Shown here piece after piece: positions 43,148 to 52,737 of a stretch of 58,958 nt of DNA (positions within the stretch are counted from its first letter, which is position 1; each line of letters begins with the position of its first letter). The notes beneath the pieces are model-generated. The model had not been told where the DNA came from. It was given only the letters and a program-made list of their open reading frames with translations, and did no database searches. The stretch is from Bradyrhizobium sp. AT1. Its GTDB lineage: Bacteria; Pseudomonadota; Alphaproteobacteria; Rhizobiales; Xanthobacteraceae. Made by a program: the position numbers and the translations under genes. Where the stretch lies: NCBI RefSeq assembly GCF_001590795.1, contig NZ_JXDL01000001.1, positions 6,351,079 to 6,410,036 on the forward strand. Reading direction: 5' to 3'.

Positions 43148-44773
43148 ATGCTCAGTCGTGCGCAGATACAGCAACTGCTCAACAATCTGCTGGAGCTTGG
43201 GCCGCGGCGCCTGATGGCCTTGGGATTGATCGGCTTTGCCGTTCTCGTCACCGTCGTCGGCGGCGCGTATTATCTCAGCCGTCCCGAGTTCGAGACGCTT
43301 TATACCGGCCTGACCCGCGAGGACGTGACGCGCATGGGCGCGGCGCTGCGCGAGCAGAACATCACCTTCGACGTCAATACGGCCGGCGACGCGCTCTCGG
43401 TGCGCCCGAGCCAGACCATGCAAGCGCGGATGCTGCTCGCCGAGAAGGGGCTGCCGACCAGCGCCAATTCCGGCTACGAGCTGTTCGACAAGATCGGCTC
43501 GCTCGGCCTGACCTCGTTCATGCAGGAGGTCACCAAGCTGCGGGCGCTGGAAGGCGAGATCGCGCGCACGGTGCAACTGATGAAGGGCGTCAAGGCGGCG
43601 CGGGTGCATATCGTGCTGCCGGTGCGCGGCTCGTTCCGCGCGACGCAGCAGTCGCCATCGGCCTCGGTCGTGCTGCGCACCGACGGTGCGATCGAGGCGC
43701 GCACGGCGCAGTCGATCCGTCATCTCGTCGCCGCCGCCATTCCCGGTATGAGCCGCGACAAGGTGACGGTGCTGGACGCCGACGGCTCGATGCTGCTCGC
43801 CGAAGAGGACGAGGCCAGCGCCGCCCCGACCAAGATGGCGAGCCTGCAGAAGACGGTCGGCGGCATGGTGCAGGAGAACATCCGCAAGGCCCTGACGCCG
43901 TATCTCGGCCTCGATAATTTCGAGGTCAGCGTCTCGCCGCAGCTCTCCACCGACAAGAAGCAGATCAACGAGACCGTGTACGATCCGGAGAGCCGCGCCG
44001 AGCGCTCGGTGCGCAACGTGCGCGAGAAGGAATCGTCGCAGAACGCCGACCGTTCGACGCCGACGACGGTGCAGCAGAACCTTCCCGACCAGCAGGTCAA
44101 CGCCGGCGGCGGCAAGAACTCCAGCGAGGACAAGACCCGCCGCGAGGACGTCACCAATTTCGAGGTCTCGTCCAAGACCACGACGACGGTGAGCGATGGC
44201 TATTCGGTGAAGAAACTCTTCATCGCCGTCCTGGTCAATCGCGCGCGGCTGGTCGCCGATCTCGGCGACAAGAGCAACCAGGCCATCGTCGACAGCAAGC
44301 TCGCCGAAATCAGCCAGCTCGCGGCGACGGCCGGCGGGCTGGACAAGACGCGCGGCGACCAGATTCAGGTGACGGCCGTCGACTTCATCGAGGGCTCGCG
44401 CGAGCTGGCGCCGGTGCCTCCGATCAGCTTCGTCGAGATGATCAACAAGCAACTGGGCAGCGTCATCAACGCGGTGACGATCCTGGCCGTTGCGTCGATG
44501 CTGGTCTGGTTCGGATTGCGCCCGGCCGTCAATGGCATCCTGACCCATCGCGCGGAGCAGGAGCAGGCCGAGGCTGCCGAGGTCGCGGAGATCGAAGCTG
44601 CCGCAGCCCTGGCGCTGGCCGAGAATCAGGATCCCGAACTCAATCTCGTCGAAGACCTCGAAGGCAAGATGCAGCGAACGCCGCAGAAGCGGCTGGAGCA
44701 GATCGTGCGGCTCGACCAGGCGCAGGCGGCAGCGATCCTTAAAGACTGGATGCGACGCGAGGAGGCGGCATGA
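43148..44773 (+). CDS. fliF: Flagellar MS-ring protein FliF
   Basis: The start at 43148 (MLSRAQIQQLLNNLLELGPR) has a Shine-Dalgarno; the longer ORF from 43055 covers leader sequence. At 541 residues it has membrane helices at about 22-42 (LMALGLIGFAVLVTVVGGAY) and near 435-455 (VINAVTILAVASMLVWFGLR). RPEFETLYTGLTREDVTRMG, LLAEKGLPTSANSGYELFD and KGVKAARVHIVLP are family hallmarks. The cytoplasmic end ILKDWMRREE binds FliG. It houses the export gate and nucleates the basal body. Confidence 0.97.
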   Translation: MLSRAQIQQLLNNLLELGPRRLMALGLIGFAVLVTVVGGAYYLSRPEFETLYTGLTREDVTRMGAALREQNITFDVNTAGDALSVRPSQTMQARMLLAEKGLPTSANSGYELFDKIGSLGLTSFMQEVTKLRALEGEIARTVQLMKGVKAARVHIVLPVRGSFRATQQSPSASVVLRTDGAIEARTAQSIRHLVAAAIPGMSRDKVTVLDADGSMLLAEEDEASAAPTKMASLQKTVGGMVQENIRKALTPYLGLDNFEVSVSPQLSTDKKQINETVYDPESRAERSVRNVREKESSQNADRSTPTTVQQNLPDQQVNAGGGKNSSEDKTRREDVTNFEVSSKTTTTVSDGYSVKKLFIAVLVNRARLVADLGDKSNQAIVDSKLAEISQLAATAGGLDKTRGDQIQVTAVDFIEGSRELAPVPPISFVEMINKQLGSVINAVTILAVASMLVWFGLRPAVNGILTHRAEQEQAEAAEVAEIEAAAALALAENQDPELNLVEDLEGKMQRTPQKRLEQIVRLDQAQAAAILKDWMRREEAA

Positions 44774-45462
44774 ACGCGGCAATCGGAAAGTTCCTGACGC
44801 AGTTCGACGCGAACGGCCGGGCCAAGGCGCCACCGCCTCCGCCGCCCCGGATCCAGGACGTGCTGACCAGGCCGAAGGAGGTCGTGCGCGAGCCACAGCC
44901 GCAGCTTCAGGTCCAGCCTCAGCCGCAGCCCCAGTCGCCGCCTTCGGCGCCGAAGGCGGAAGCCCCGCCGGCCAATCTGCTGGAGGATGCCTACCGGCGC
45001 GGCCAGGCGGCCGGCGTCGCGGAAGGCGATGCCAAGCTCGCCGAGGAGCGCGTCCGAAGCGCGATCCGGCTCGGCGAGGAGCGCGCCAAATGGTCCGACC
45101 AGCAGGCGGTCGCGATCGTCAGCGGCTTCGAGGCGGCTTGCCGCGAGATCGAGACCAACATCGCAAGCTCGGTTGCGCGGATCCTGCTGCCGTTCCTCGC
45201 TGACGCGGTCCGCGACAAGGCGATCGGATCGCTGGTGGAGCAGATCGCGGCGCTGACCGGCAATTCGTCGGCGCCGGCGTTCAAGGTCACCGGCCCCAGC
45301 GAGCTGCTCGACCTCGTCAAGACACAGCTCGAGACGTCGAGGCGGATCGGCATCGAATACGAGGCGGCCGAGTCTCTCGAGGTTCGCGTCGTGGCCGATC
45401 AGACCGTGATCGAGACGCAGATCACGGCCTGGAGTGAACGACTGAAGCAGGCGCGCCGGTAG
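44770..45462 (+). CDS. fliH: FliH-like export ATPase regulator
   Basis: The 230-residue protein overlaps fliF by ATGA. It has a Pro/Gln-rich linker (about 20-65), then AYRRGQAAGVAEGDAKLAEE, a FliH-like Gly/Ala-spaced helix, and a C-terminal domain with IASSVARILLPFLADAVRDK and VRVVADQTVIETQITAWSER that resembles the FliH/V-ATPase subunit E fold. FliH holds FliI inactive and docks it at the C-ring. The assignment rests mainly on architecture and position between fliF and motB. Confidence 0.65.
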   Translation: MNAAIGKFLTQFDANGRAKAPPPPPPRIQDVLTRPKEVVREPQPQLQVQPQPQPQSPPSAPKAEAPPANLLEDAYRRGQAAGVAEGDAKLAEERVRSAIRLGEERAKWSDQQAVAIVSGFEAACREIETNIASSVARILLPFLADAVRDKAIGSLVEQIAALTGNSSAPAFKVTGPSELLDLVKTQLETSRRIGIEYEAAESLEVRVVADQTVIETQITAWSERLKQARR

Positions 45463-45468
45463 TCCGCC

Positions 45469-46827
45469 ATGGAAGAGGTCAAGCATGAGCTCGTGATCGT
45501 CCGCCGCCGCAGCGCCTTCGCCGAGGAGGCGCATCACGGCGGCGTCTGGAAGATCGCCTATGCGGACTTCATGACGGCGATGATGGCGTTCTTCCTGGTG
45601 ATGTGGCTGATCAACGCCCTCAACCAGGACCAGAAGCAAGTGGTCGCGAGCTATTTCAACCCGATCAAGCTCGCGGAGAATGCACCTGCTCCGAAGGGCC
45701 TGAAGGATCTGTCCAAGAAGGAGCCGACGACATTCGAAGGCCAGGACGGCAGGCGTCAGCCGGCCGGTCCGAGCGAAGAGCGTCGCGGCGATTCCCCGAC
45801 GGCCGAGAAGCCGCCCTTCTATGAGGAGAAGGTGCTGTTCCGCGATCCCTATGCGACGCTCGCCGAGATCGCGAGCAGCGCCAACCAGGCCTCGGGCCAG
45901 CGGCGCGCCGGCGCGCTGACGTCGGCCGAAGAGGATGGCCTCAAGGGCGGCGACGCCTACCGCGATCCGTTCGATCCCGGCTATTGGAAGCTGGCCCCGC
46001 AAGCGTCCAAGGACGCCGATCGCTTGATCGAGAGCGAGACCAAGCCGAATGTCTCCGCGCGCGACAGCGCCCCCGCCACAAGTCAGAACGAGCCGCAGGC
46101 GCGTCGTGCCAAGGCGGACGATGCCGGCGGAAGCGTCGCTCAGAGCGCGGACGCCTCGTCCGCAAACCTGTCACCACTGCTGCCCCCGGCGCCCGCGCCG
46201 GCGCAATCGTCCCGCGAGGGCGCCCAAGCCACTGCCCAAGCCACTGCTCAAGCCACTGCTCAAGCTACTGCTCAAGCCTCCGTTCAAGCCAACGCCGCCG
46301 CGCAGGCGCGTCAGGGCGATGCGGCGAAGGAGAGCGAGCCGCGCGATGCCGCGCAAACCCAGCAGCCGACCGTCAAGCAGCTTCAATCCGCGATCGCGGA
46401 CGCGCTGTCGGACATCAAGGCCGGCGCAGGACCGGCGGCCGAGGTGCGCCAGGTCGAGGAAGGTCTCCTGATCAGCCTGACCGACGATGCGAGCTTCGGC
46501 ATGTTCGCGGTCGGTTCGGCCGAGCCGCGGCCCGAACTCATCCGCGTGATCGACAAGATCGGGCCGCTGCTGACGAAACGCCAAGGCATGATCATCGTCC
46601 GCGGCCATACCGACAACAGGCCGTATCGTTCGGAGACTTACGACAATTGGCGGTTGTCGACCGCGCGTGCCCAGATGGCCTATTACATGCTGGTCCGCTC
46701 CGGCGTCGATGCGCAGCGGATCGAGCATGTCGAAGGTTACGCCGACCGGCGGCCGAAGCTTCCGAACGATCCCGCTGCCGCGCAGAATCGCCGGATCGAG
46801 ATCCTGATCCGTGAGAAGCGCCCTTGA
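45469..46827 (+). CDS. motB: Flagellar motor stator protein MotB
   Basis: The 452-residue protein begins with HELVIVRRRS and the single membrane helix IAYADFMTAMMAFFLVMWLI, whose Asp is the ion-binding residue. A long acidic, Pro- and Ala-rich periplasmic linker runs from about 60 to 300 and contains an AQAT tandem repeat. The C-terminal OmpA-like peptidoglycan-binding domain (about 340-450) has MIIVRGHTDNRPYRSETYDN and NRRIEILIREKRP. The linker makes it much longer than enteric MotB (about 310). Its TGA overlaps the TTG of motC. Confidence 0.96.
   Translation: MEEVKHELVIVRRRSAFAEEAHHGGVWKIAYADFMTAMMAFFLVMWLINALNQDQKQVVASYFNPIKLAENAPAPKGLKDLSKKEPTTFEGQDGRRQPAGPSEERRGDSPTAEKPPFYEEKVLFRDPYATLAEIASSANQASGQRRAGALTSAEEDGLKGGDAYRDPFDPGYWKLAPQASKDADRLIESETKPNVSARDSAPATSQNEPQARRAKADDAGGSVAQSADASSANLSPLLPPAPAPAQSSREGAQATAQATAQATAQATAQASVQANAAAQARQGDAAKESEPRDAAQTQQPTVKQLQSAIADALSDIKAGAGPAAEVRQVEEGLLISLTDDASFGMFAVGSAEPRPELIRVIDKIGPLLTKRQGMIIVRGHTDNRPYRSETYDNWRLSTARAQMAYYMLVRSGVDAQRIEHVEGYADRRPKLPNDPAAAQNRRIEILIREKRP
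46222..46281 (+). repeat. 12-base tandem repeat inside motB
   Basis: Five successive 12-base units of the type GCYCAAGCCACT lie at 46222-46233, 46234-46245, 46246-46257, 46258-46269 and 46270-46281 (the last diverged), coding the repeated peptide A-Q-A-T. Since the unit is a multiple of three, slippage changes linker length without breaking the frame. Confidence 0.9.
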
Positions 46828-47996
46828 TCAGGCCGCTGCTCCGCATCGCCGTGCTGCTGCTGCCGTTCACGGCGGCGAACGTGCTTGCCCAGCCCGCGCG
46901 GCAGCCGGGCGAGCCTTATGAGCTCGTCCGCGCGCTGCAGGCAGTGCAGGATGGCATCGCCAACGGCGACACCGCCGCGCATGGCAGCCACGTCGCGCTG
47001 ATCCGGCAGATCGGAGAAAAGTTTCTCGCCGCCGATCCCGCCGTGTGGAGCAATCCGCAGAACGGCCAGGCCGTGGTCATCTATCTGCTCAGCGGCGGCG
47101 CGCCGCAAATCGTCCGCAAGCTGCCGCGCGACAAGATGAACGTCGACGAACACCTGTTCAACGGTGCGCTCGCCTATGTCGAGGGTCGCCAGGAGGAGGC
47201 GCGGGAGCAGCTCAAGGACGTCAAGCCGCGAACGCTTCCCTCGGGCCTCGGCGGGCAGGTCGCGCTGGTCCAGGGCGCGCTGTTCGCGCGCGCCGAGGCA
47301 TCGTTCGCGATCGAGCGCCTGGACGATGCGCGCCTGCTGCTGCCCGGTACGCTGGTGGAAGAAGCGGCGCTGCGGCGTGAGATCCTGCTGGTGGGGCAGG
47401 CGGAGGATTTCGACAAGTTCGAGTTCCTGACGCTGGCCTATCTCCGCCATTACCGCAACTCGGTCTATGCCGGCGATTTCTGGCAGCGCTTCTCCACGGG
47501 CCTGACGCAATCGAGCCTGGCGCTCGACGGGCGCCGCTTTGCGCGGATCGCTGCCCTGCTGGAGCAGATCGATCGCGCCAGCCGCCTCAAGCTCTATCTC
47601 GTGATCGCGCGCGCGGCGATGCTGCGCGGACAGCTGTCCGTGACGCGGCTCGCCGGCGAGCGGGCGCTGACGCTCAGCGCCGATGCCTCCACCGAGCGCG
47701 AACGGGCGCATTTCTTTCGCGGCGTCTCGCGCGCGCTCACCGACGAATATGACGGCGGTCTCGCCGAGCTGAAGGCGATCGACCGGTCGAAACTGCCCGA
47801 GCGCGACGTCCCGCTGCTGAATGCCACGGTGCAGCTTGCGCTCGACATCCGCAAGCCGCTCCCGGGCGGCACCACCGCCGCCAAGCCGCCGGCAACGCCG
47901 GCGCGTCTCGATCTGGCGTCATCGACCGTGACGCTGGCGCGCGCGCAGAAGCAGCTCGGCGAACTCGAACTCCTCACCAGGGACCGCCGTCCATGA
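46824..47996 (+). CDS. motC: Periplasmic motor protein MotC
   Basis: The 390-residue protein starts with TTG in a TTGA overlap with the motB stop. A signal peptide (LLRIAVLLLPFTAANVLAQ) is followed by a helical TPR-like periplasmic domain: PYELVRALQAVQDGIANGDT, LISGGAP-like VIYLLSGGAPQIVRKLP and EHLFNGALAYVEGRQEEARE are typical of MotC. MotC is a rhizobial motor component that binds MotB periplasmic domain and controls stator function. The C-terminal tail is Lys/Pro/Ala-rich and ends overlapping fliK by ATGA. Confidence 0.92.
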   Translation: MIRPLLRIAVLLLPFTAANVLAQPARQPGEPYELVRALQAVQDGIANGDTAAHGSHVALIRQIGEKFLAADPAVWSNPQNGQAVVIYLLSGGAPQIVRKLPRDKMNVDEHLFNGALAYVEGRQEEAREQLKDVKPRTLPSGLGGQVALVQGALFARAEASFAIERLDDARLLLPGTLVEEAALRREILLVGQAEDFDKFEFLTLAYLRHYRNSVYAGDFWQRFSTGLTQSSLALDGRRFARIAALLEQIDRASRLKLYLVIARAAMLRGQLSVTRLAGERALTLSADASTERERAHFFRGVSRALTDEYDGGLAELKAIDRSKLPERDVPLLNATVQLALDIRKPLPGGTTAAKPPATPARLDLASSTVTLARAQKQLGELELLTRDRRP

Positions 47997-49339
47997 CCAA
48001 GCTCACTGGAACCTCCGGACAGCTTTTCTCGGGCCTCGCCGAGAGCCTCAACATGCGCGGGACGTCGCGCTCGGCGAAAGGCGCCGGAGCCAAATCGCAT
48101 CCGAGCTCATCGTTCAACGATCTGCTTCACACCGTCTCGAACCTCGCCAAGCAGGCCCTGAGCGATGAGGGCAGCGAGACGACCGCGAAGGCCGCAACGC
48201 TGCGCCCGCGTCTGGCCCACCCGGCCGAGACCGAGAAGCCGAAAAGCGCGGCGGCGCACGGGCGCGTCGCGACGTCGGAGCATTCGAAGTCGAGCGAAGA
48301 GTCGTCCAACAAGAAGACCGATAAGGCATCTGAGAAGCAGCGCCCGGCCGATCATGCCGCTAAGTCGGATGTTCAGGCCTCAACGAACACGGTCGTGGTG
48401 ATCGGGCAGGAGATCGCAGCCGCGCCTGTCGTGAAGCCGCATCTGCAATTGCAGTCCGCCGACAAGGATGCGCCCGCGCGCGAGGAGCGGTCGTCCGGGA
48501 AGCGCGAGGTTCAAAGCACGGCGAAGGCCGCGGCAACGGCCGACACCGCCCCATCCGATGATGCTCCGGCTGCCGCGCACCCGCGCGCGGCGGCTTCGCA
48601 GGGTTCGCAGGCGCCGCAATCCTTGCCTGCACAGGACAGCGAGCGGTCGGGCGCAATGCCCGCGACGTCAGGCTTCGAAGAGGTCGCGGCCAATGTCGAG
48701 CGCGCCGCCAAGGCTTCGGGGCGTGATGCGCTGCCCGAGACGACCAAGGTCACCGTGGTCCAGCAGGAGACCCATCTTCCGCCCGCGCAGTTCAACGCTC
48801 CGCAACAAGTCGCCAATGCGGTCGTCGCCGAGCTGAAGGAGACGGCAAGCCCTGCGGCGGCCGCAGCACCCGATCTCGCGGCGTCCCAGACCAATGCTCC
48901 GGACCAGCCGCTCAAGATCCTGACCATCAATCTCGAGCCTCCCGCGCTCGGCAACGTCACCGTGCGCCTTCGCCTGGTCGGCACCGAAGTGTCCATCAAC
49001 CTCGCGGCCGAGCGCAAGGACACCAGCCAGATGCTGGACCAGCAGCGCGACCAGATCCGCGATCTCATGCAGTCGGCGGGTTACGTCGCAGACGTCGCGC
49101 CCGTGCAGCACGGTTCGCTCGACGGATTCCAGAGCGGCTCCGGCCAGTCGCAGCCGCAGCTCTCTAGCCAGCAACAGCCTTCGTCGCAATCGCAGGGAAC
49201 GTTCGGCGGCGCCGGCTCGTCGTCGGGACGGTCCGAGAGCGACGGCAGACAGGCCCGGCAGGAGCGCCAGTCCAACCAGGAGACGCGTCATGATCAGGAA
49301 TTGGGCCAGCAGAACCGCCGCGGCCCTGTTTATCTGTAG
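47993..49339 (+). CDS. fliK: Flagellar hook-length control protein FliK (MotD-like)
   Basis: 448 residues. Residues 1-290 are low-complexity (Ser, Ala, Lys, Glu), the exported ruler part. The C-terminal switch domain (about 295-375) reads LKILTINLEPPALGNVTVRL, then VGTEVSINLAAERKDTSQML and QRDQIRDLMQSAGYVADVAP, the FliK C-terminal pattern. A Gln/Ser-rich tail follows. In Sinorhizobium the gene was first named motD and later shown to be fliK. The last 50 bases overlap the transglycosylase gene. Confidence 0.9.
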   Translation: MTKLTGTSGQLFSGLAESLNMRGTSRSAKGAGAKSHPSSSFNDLLHTVSNLAKQALSDEGSETTAKAATLRPRLAHPAETEKPKSAAAHGRVATSEHSKSSEESSNKKTDKASEKQRPADHAAKSDVQASTNTVVVIGQEIAAAPVVKPHLQLQSADKDAPAREERSSGKREVQSTAKAAATADTAPSDDAPAAAHPRAAASQGSQAPQSLPAQDSERSGAMPATSGFEEVAANVERAAKASGRDALPETTKVTVVQQETHLPPAQFNAPQQVANAVVAELKETASPAAAAAPDLAASQTNAPDQPLKILTINLEPPALGNVTVRLRLVGTEVSINLAAERKDTSQMLDQQRDQIRDLMQSAGYVADVAPVQHGSLDGFQSGSGQSQPQLSSQQQPSSQSQGTFGGAGSSSGRSESDGRQARQERQSNQETRHDQELGQQNRRGPVYL

Positions 49340-49871
49340 CGCCGGCAGCGCGGCAGCGGCGACCGACAACGCTCGCCCCTGCGAGCGCGAGATGGCGCGT
49401 GCGGCCCAGCAGCACGGAATTCCACTCGGCATTCTCTATGCGGTCGGCCTCACCGAGACCGGACGGCGCGGCGCGCTGCATCCTTTCGCGCTCGGCGCCG
49501 ACGGCCAGACCGTGTTCGCCAAGGACATGAACGATGCGATGGCGAATTTCGAGGCGATGCGGGCCAGGGGGATCAAGCTGATCGACCTCGGCTGCATGCA
49601 GATCAACCATTACTATCACGGCGACAAGTTCGCCTCGGTGCGCGCGATGTTCGACCCCGCCAGAAACGTCGACTACGCTGCGCGCTTCCTGAAAGAGCTG
49701 AAGCAGCGCGAGGGCAGCTGGACCATGGCGGTCGCGCGCTACAATGCCGGCCCCAACAACCAGCCGGCGCAGAAGCGCTATGTCTGCCACATCGTCACTC
49801 ATCTCGTCTCGAGCGGCTTCGGCGCGTGGACCGACAAGGCGCGCTCGCTCTGTCAGCCGAAGGCAACCTGA
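49290..49871 (+). CDS. Lytic transglycosylase (SLT domain), flagellum-associated
   Basis: The 193-residue protein begins inside fliK at an ATG with GGAG seven bases upstream. A signal peptide (RTAAALFICSAGSAAAA) precedes a goose-lysozyme-like SLT domain: PLGILYAVGLTETGRRGALH includes the catalytic Glu, GCMQINHYYHGDKFAS the QIN motif, and WTMAVARYNAGPNN the third SLT motif. Lytic transglycosylases cleave glycan strands, here presumably to let the rod cross the wall. It would replace the muramidase part that is missing from FlgJ in this group. Confidence 0.85.
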   Translation: MIRNWASRTAAALFICSAGSAAAATDNARPCEREMARAAQQHGIPLGILYAVGLTETGRRGALHPFALGADGQTVFAKDMNDAMANFEAMRARGIKLIDLGCMQINHYYHGDKFASVRAMFDPARNVDYAARFLKELKQREGSWTMAVARYNAGPNNQPAQKRYVCHIVTHLVSSGFGAWTDKARSLCQPKAT

Positions 49872-49991
49872 CATGACGAGCTGAAGCAACGACGGGCGCG
49901 ACCACGACAAGTTGTGTATCGCTGCCAATCATCAGCCCCGCGCAAGCAAGAACCCCCATTGTAGCTGCAACCTACCAAAGGAGCCCCCTTC

Positions 49992-51221
49992 ATGAGCCTG
50001 TATGGTGTTATGCGCACCGGCGTTTCCGGAATGAACGCGCAGTCCAACAAGCTGTCGACGGTCTCGGACAACATCGCCAACGTCAACACGACCGGCTACA
50101 AGCGGGCTTCCACCGAATTCTCCTCGCTGATCCTGAAGAGCGGCTCCGGCAATTACGATTCCGGCGCGGTCGAGACCACGGTCCGCTACGCCATCTCCGA
50201 CGCCGGCAATTACCACTTCACGACGTCGACGACGGATCTTGCGGTCCAGGGCAACGGCTTCTTCGTGGTGCAGGACGCGAACGGAAACAACTTCCTCACC
50301 CGCGCCGGCGCGTTCGTGCCCGACAACACCGGCAACCTCGTCAACACCGCCGGCTTCCAGCTGATGGGCTACAACATCGCGAACGGCGCCGTGCCCACCG
50401 TCGCCGCCAACGGTTTTGGCGGTCTTCAGGTCATCAACGTCAACCAGATGGCGCTGCAGGCCGCGCCGTCGACCAAGGCGACCGTGGCCGCCAATCTCGA
50501 TCCGAGCGCAACCGCGATCGCGGCGCCGGCAGGGCCCGCCAACTACACGTCGAAGACGTCGATGGTGACCTACGACAATATCGGCAATGCCGTGACGCTC
50601 GACGTCTACGCCGCCAAGACCGGCGCCAACACCTGGGACATCCAGGTCTATAACGGCGCGACTGCGCTGACGACGCCCGGCCCCACGACCACCTTTACCT
50701 TCGACGTCACCGCGGCCGGCAAGGGCAAGCTCGCCGCGGCGAGCCCAACCTCGCTGTCGGTCGCGATCCCCGGCGGCTCCGCAGCTTTCAACATCGATAT
50801 GTCGGCGATGACCCAGGTCGCGGCCGCCTTCGACTTCAAGGCGACGGTCGACGGCAACGCTCCGTCCGCCGTGGAGAAGGTGAACATCGACGAGAAGGGC
50901 ATCGTCACCGCCGTGCTCAAGAACGGCACCACGCTGCCGAGCTTCCAGATCGCGCTCGCCACCGTGCCGAGCCCGGACCATCTGACGCCCGAGGTCGGCA
51001 ACGTCTATTCTCCCAACCTGGAGTCCGGAAACGTGCAGGTCGGCCTCGCCGGCCAGGGCGGTCTCGGCACCGTCAAGTCAGGCGCGCTGGAAGATTCCAA
51101 CGTCGATCTCGCGGACGAGCTGACTTCGATGATCGAGGCTCAGCGCGGCTTCACCGCGAACTCGAAATCGTTCCAGACCGGCGCCGACCTGCTGGACGTC
51201 GTCGTCAACCTGAAGCGCTGA
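49992..51221 (+). CDS. flgE: Flagellar hook protein FlgE
   Basis: 409 residues with the axial start SLYGVMRTGVSGMNAQSNKL, STVSDNIANVNTTGYKRAS, QGNGFFVVQDANGN, and the end ADELTSMIEAQRGFTANSKS, FQTGADLLDVVVNLKR. The centre (about 160-330) is the variable hook domain. A strong AAAGGAG precedes the ATG by about nine bases, fitting the high copy number needed. It starts the last operon block, 120 bases after the transglycosylase. Confidence 0.97.
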   Translation: MSLYGVMRTGVSGMNAQSNKLSTVSDNIANVNTTGYKRASTEFSSLILKSGSGNYDSGAVETTVRYAISDAGNYHFTTSTTDLAVQGNGFFVVQDANGNNFLTRAGAFVPDNTGNLVNTAGFQLMGYNIANGAVPTVAANGFGGLQVINVNQMALQAAPSTKATVAANLDPSATAIAAPAGPANYTSKTSMVTYDNIGNAVTLDVYAAKTGANTWDIQVYNGATALTTPGPTTTFTFDVTAAGKGKLAAASPTSLSVAIPGGSAAFNIDMSAMTQVAAAFDFKATVDGNAPSAVEKVNIDEKGIVTAVLKNGTTLPSFQIALATVPSPDHLTPEVGNVYSPNLESGNVQVGLAGQGGLGTVKSGALEDSNVDLADELTSMIEAQRGFTANSKSFQTGADLLDVVVNLKR

Positions 51222-51255
51222 ACCCTTCAGCGCTCGTTCCGGGCAAGGGCACGTC

Positions 51256-52734
51256 ATGTCCATTACCGCCGCTCTCAACTCCGCCCGCTCCTCGCTCATG
51301 GCGTCGGGCATCCAGTCGGCGACGATCTCGCGCAACATCGCCGGGGCCAGCGCTCCCGGCTATTCGCGCAAGCTCACGATGCTGGACAATTTTCCCGGCG
51401 CCGGCGTCTATGTCGCGGCGATCCAGCGCGCGGCCTCGTCCGGCCTCTACAGCAACGTCCTGACCGCGACCTCGTCGTCCGCCAAGCAGAGCGTGATCTA
51501 TGACGGTCTGCAGAAGATCGCGACCGCGACCGTCGACGATCCCGAGCTCGAGCAGTCGCCCACCGCACAGCTCACCAAGCTGAAGCAGGCGCTGCAGCAA
51601 TACGCCAACTCCACCGACAACGCGACGCTGGCGCAGGCCGCCGTGACCTCCGCCAAGGACATGGTGACCGCGCTCAACCAGGCCACCAGGACGGTACAGT
51701 CGGTCCGCGAGGGCGCGGACGCCGACATGGCGACGTCGGTCGCCAACATCAACCAGCTCCTGACCCAGTTCCAGACCGTCAACACCGCGATCGTGAAGGG
51801 CACGATCACCGGCGACGACGTCACCGACTATCTCGACCAGCGCGACAGCATCGTCTCGAAGCTGTCGCAGGACCTCGGCGTCACCATGTCGCTCCGGACC
51901 AATGGCGATGCGGCGCTCTACACCGACAGCGGCGTCGTGCTGTTCGACAAGACCGCGCGCACCGTGAGCTTCGCGCCGACCAACGCCTACACCGCCGGCA
52001 CCACGGGCAATGCGGTCTTCATCGACGGCGTGCCGGTGACCGGCGCCAATTCCGTCATGCCGCTCAAGTCCGGCAAGCTCGCCGGCCTCGCTCAGCTGCG
52101 CGACCAGGACACTGTGACGTATCAGAGCCAGCTCGACGAGATCGCGCGCGGCCTGATCGATGCTTTCAAGGAAAGCGATCAATCGCCGGTCCCCACGCTG
52201 GCCGACAGGCCCGGTCTGTTCACCTATCCCGGGGCGCCCGCGATGCCCGCGAGCGCCACGATCTCGGTCGGCCTCGCCGGCATGATCTCGGTTGCCGCGT
52301 CGGTCGATCCGGCCGCGGGCGGAAACCCGAACCTGCTGCGCGACGGCGCGATCAGCGGCGTTGCCGCGTATAATTACAACACGACCGGCAATGCCGGCTT
52401 CTCGACGCGGCTCCAGCAGCTCATCGACAACATGAACGCGCCGCAGCCGTTCGACGTCACGGCGCAAGGCAAGCCGAGCGGCAGCGTGGTCGAGTTCGCC
52501 TCGTCTTCGGCGAGCTGGATCGAAAGCCATCGCAAGGCCGCCGACGACAGCGTCCAGTACCAGAACACGCTGCTCGACCGCAGCACCGCGGCGCTGTCCA
52601 ACGTCGCCGGCGTCAACATGGACGACGAGATGTCGCTGATGCTCCAGGTCGAGCGCACCTATTCGGCCTCGTCGAAGATCATCTCGACCGTCGATCAGAT
52701 GTTGCAGAGCCTGCTGGCTGCCGTGGGGAATTAA
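51256..52734 (+). CDS. flgK: Hook-filament junction protein FlgK (HAP1)
   Basis: 492 residues. The N-terminal SITAALNSARSSLMASGIQS, RNIAGASAPGYSRK and the C-terminal GVNMDDEMSLMLQVERTYSA, SKIISTVDQMLQSLLAAVGN match the FlgK ends. The centre includes YLDQRDSIVSKLSQDLGVTM, family-typical. FlgK and FlgL adapt hook to filament. Confidence 0.95.
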   Translation: MSITAALNSARSSLMASGIQSATISRNIAGASAPGYSRKLTMLDNFPGAGVYVAAIQRAASSGLYSNVLTATSSSAKQSVIYDGLQKIATATVDDPELEQSPTAQLTKLKQALQQYANSTDNATLAQAAVTSAKDMVTALNQATRTVQSVREGADADMATSVANINQLLTQFQTVNTAIVKGTITGDDVTDYLDQRDSIVSKLSQDLGVTMSLRTNGDAALYTDSGVVLFDKTARTVSFAPTNAYTAGTTGNAVFIDGVPVTGANSVMPLKSGKLAGLAQLRDQDTVTYQSQLDEIARGLIDAFKESDQSPVPTLADRPGLFTYPGAPAMPASATISVGLAGMISVAASVDPAAGGNPNLLRDGAISGVAAYNYNTTGNAGFSTRLQQLIDNMNAPQPFDVTAQGKPSGSVVEFASSSASWIESHRKAADDSVQYQNTLLDRSTAALSNVAGVNMDDEMSLMLQVERTYSASSKIISTVDQMLQSLLAAVGN

Positions 52735-52737
52735 GTC

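Noticed and set aside
46222..46281. Possible CRISPR-like array
   Set aside because: The units are 12 bases, directly adjacent, without spacers, and in frame within motB.
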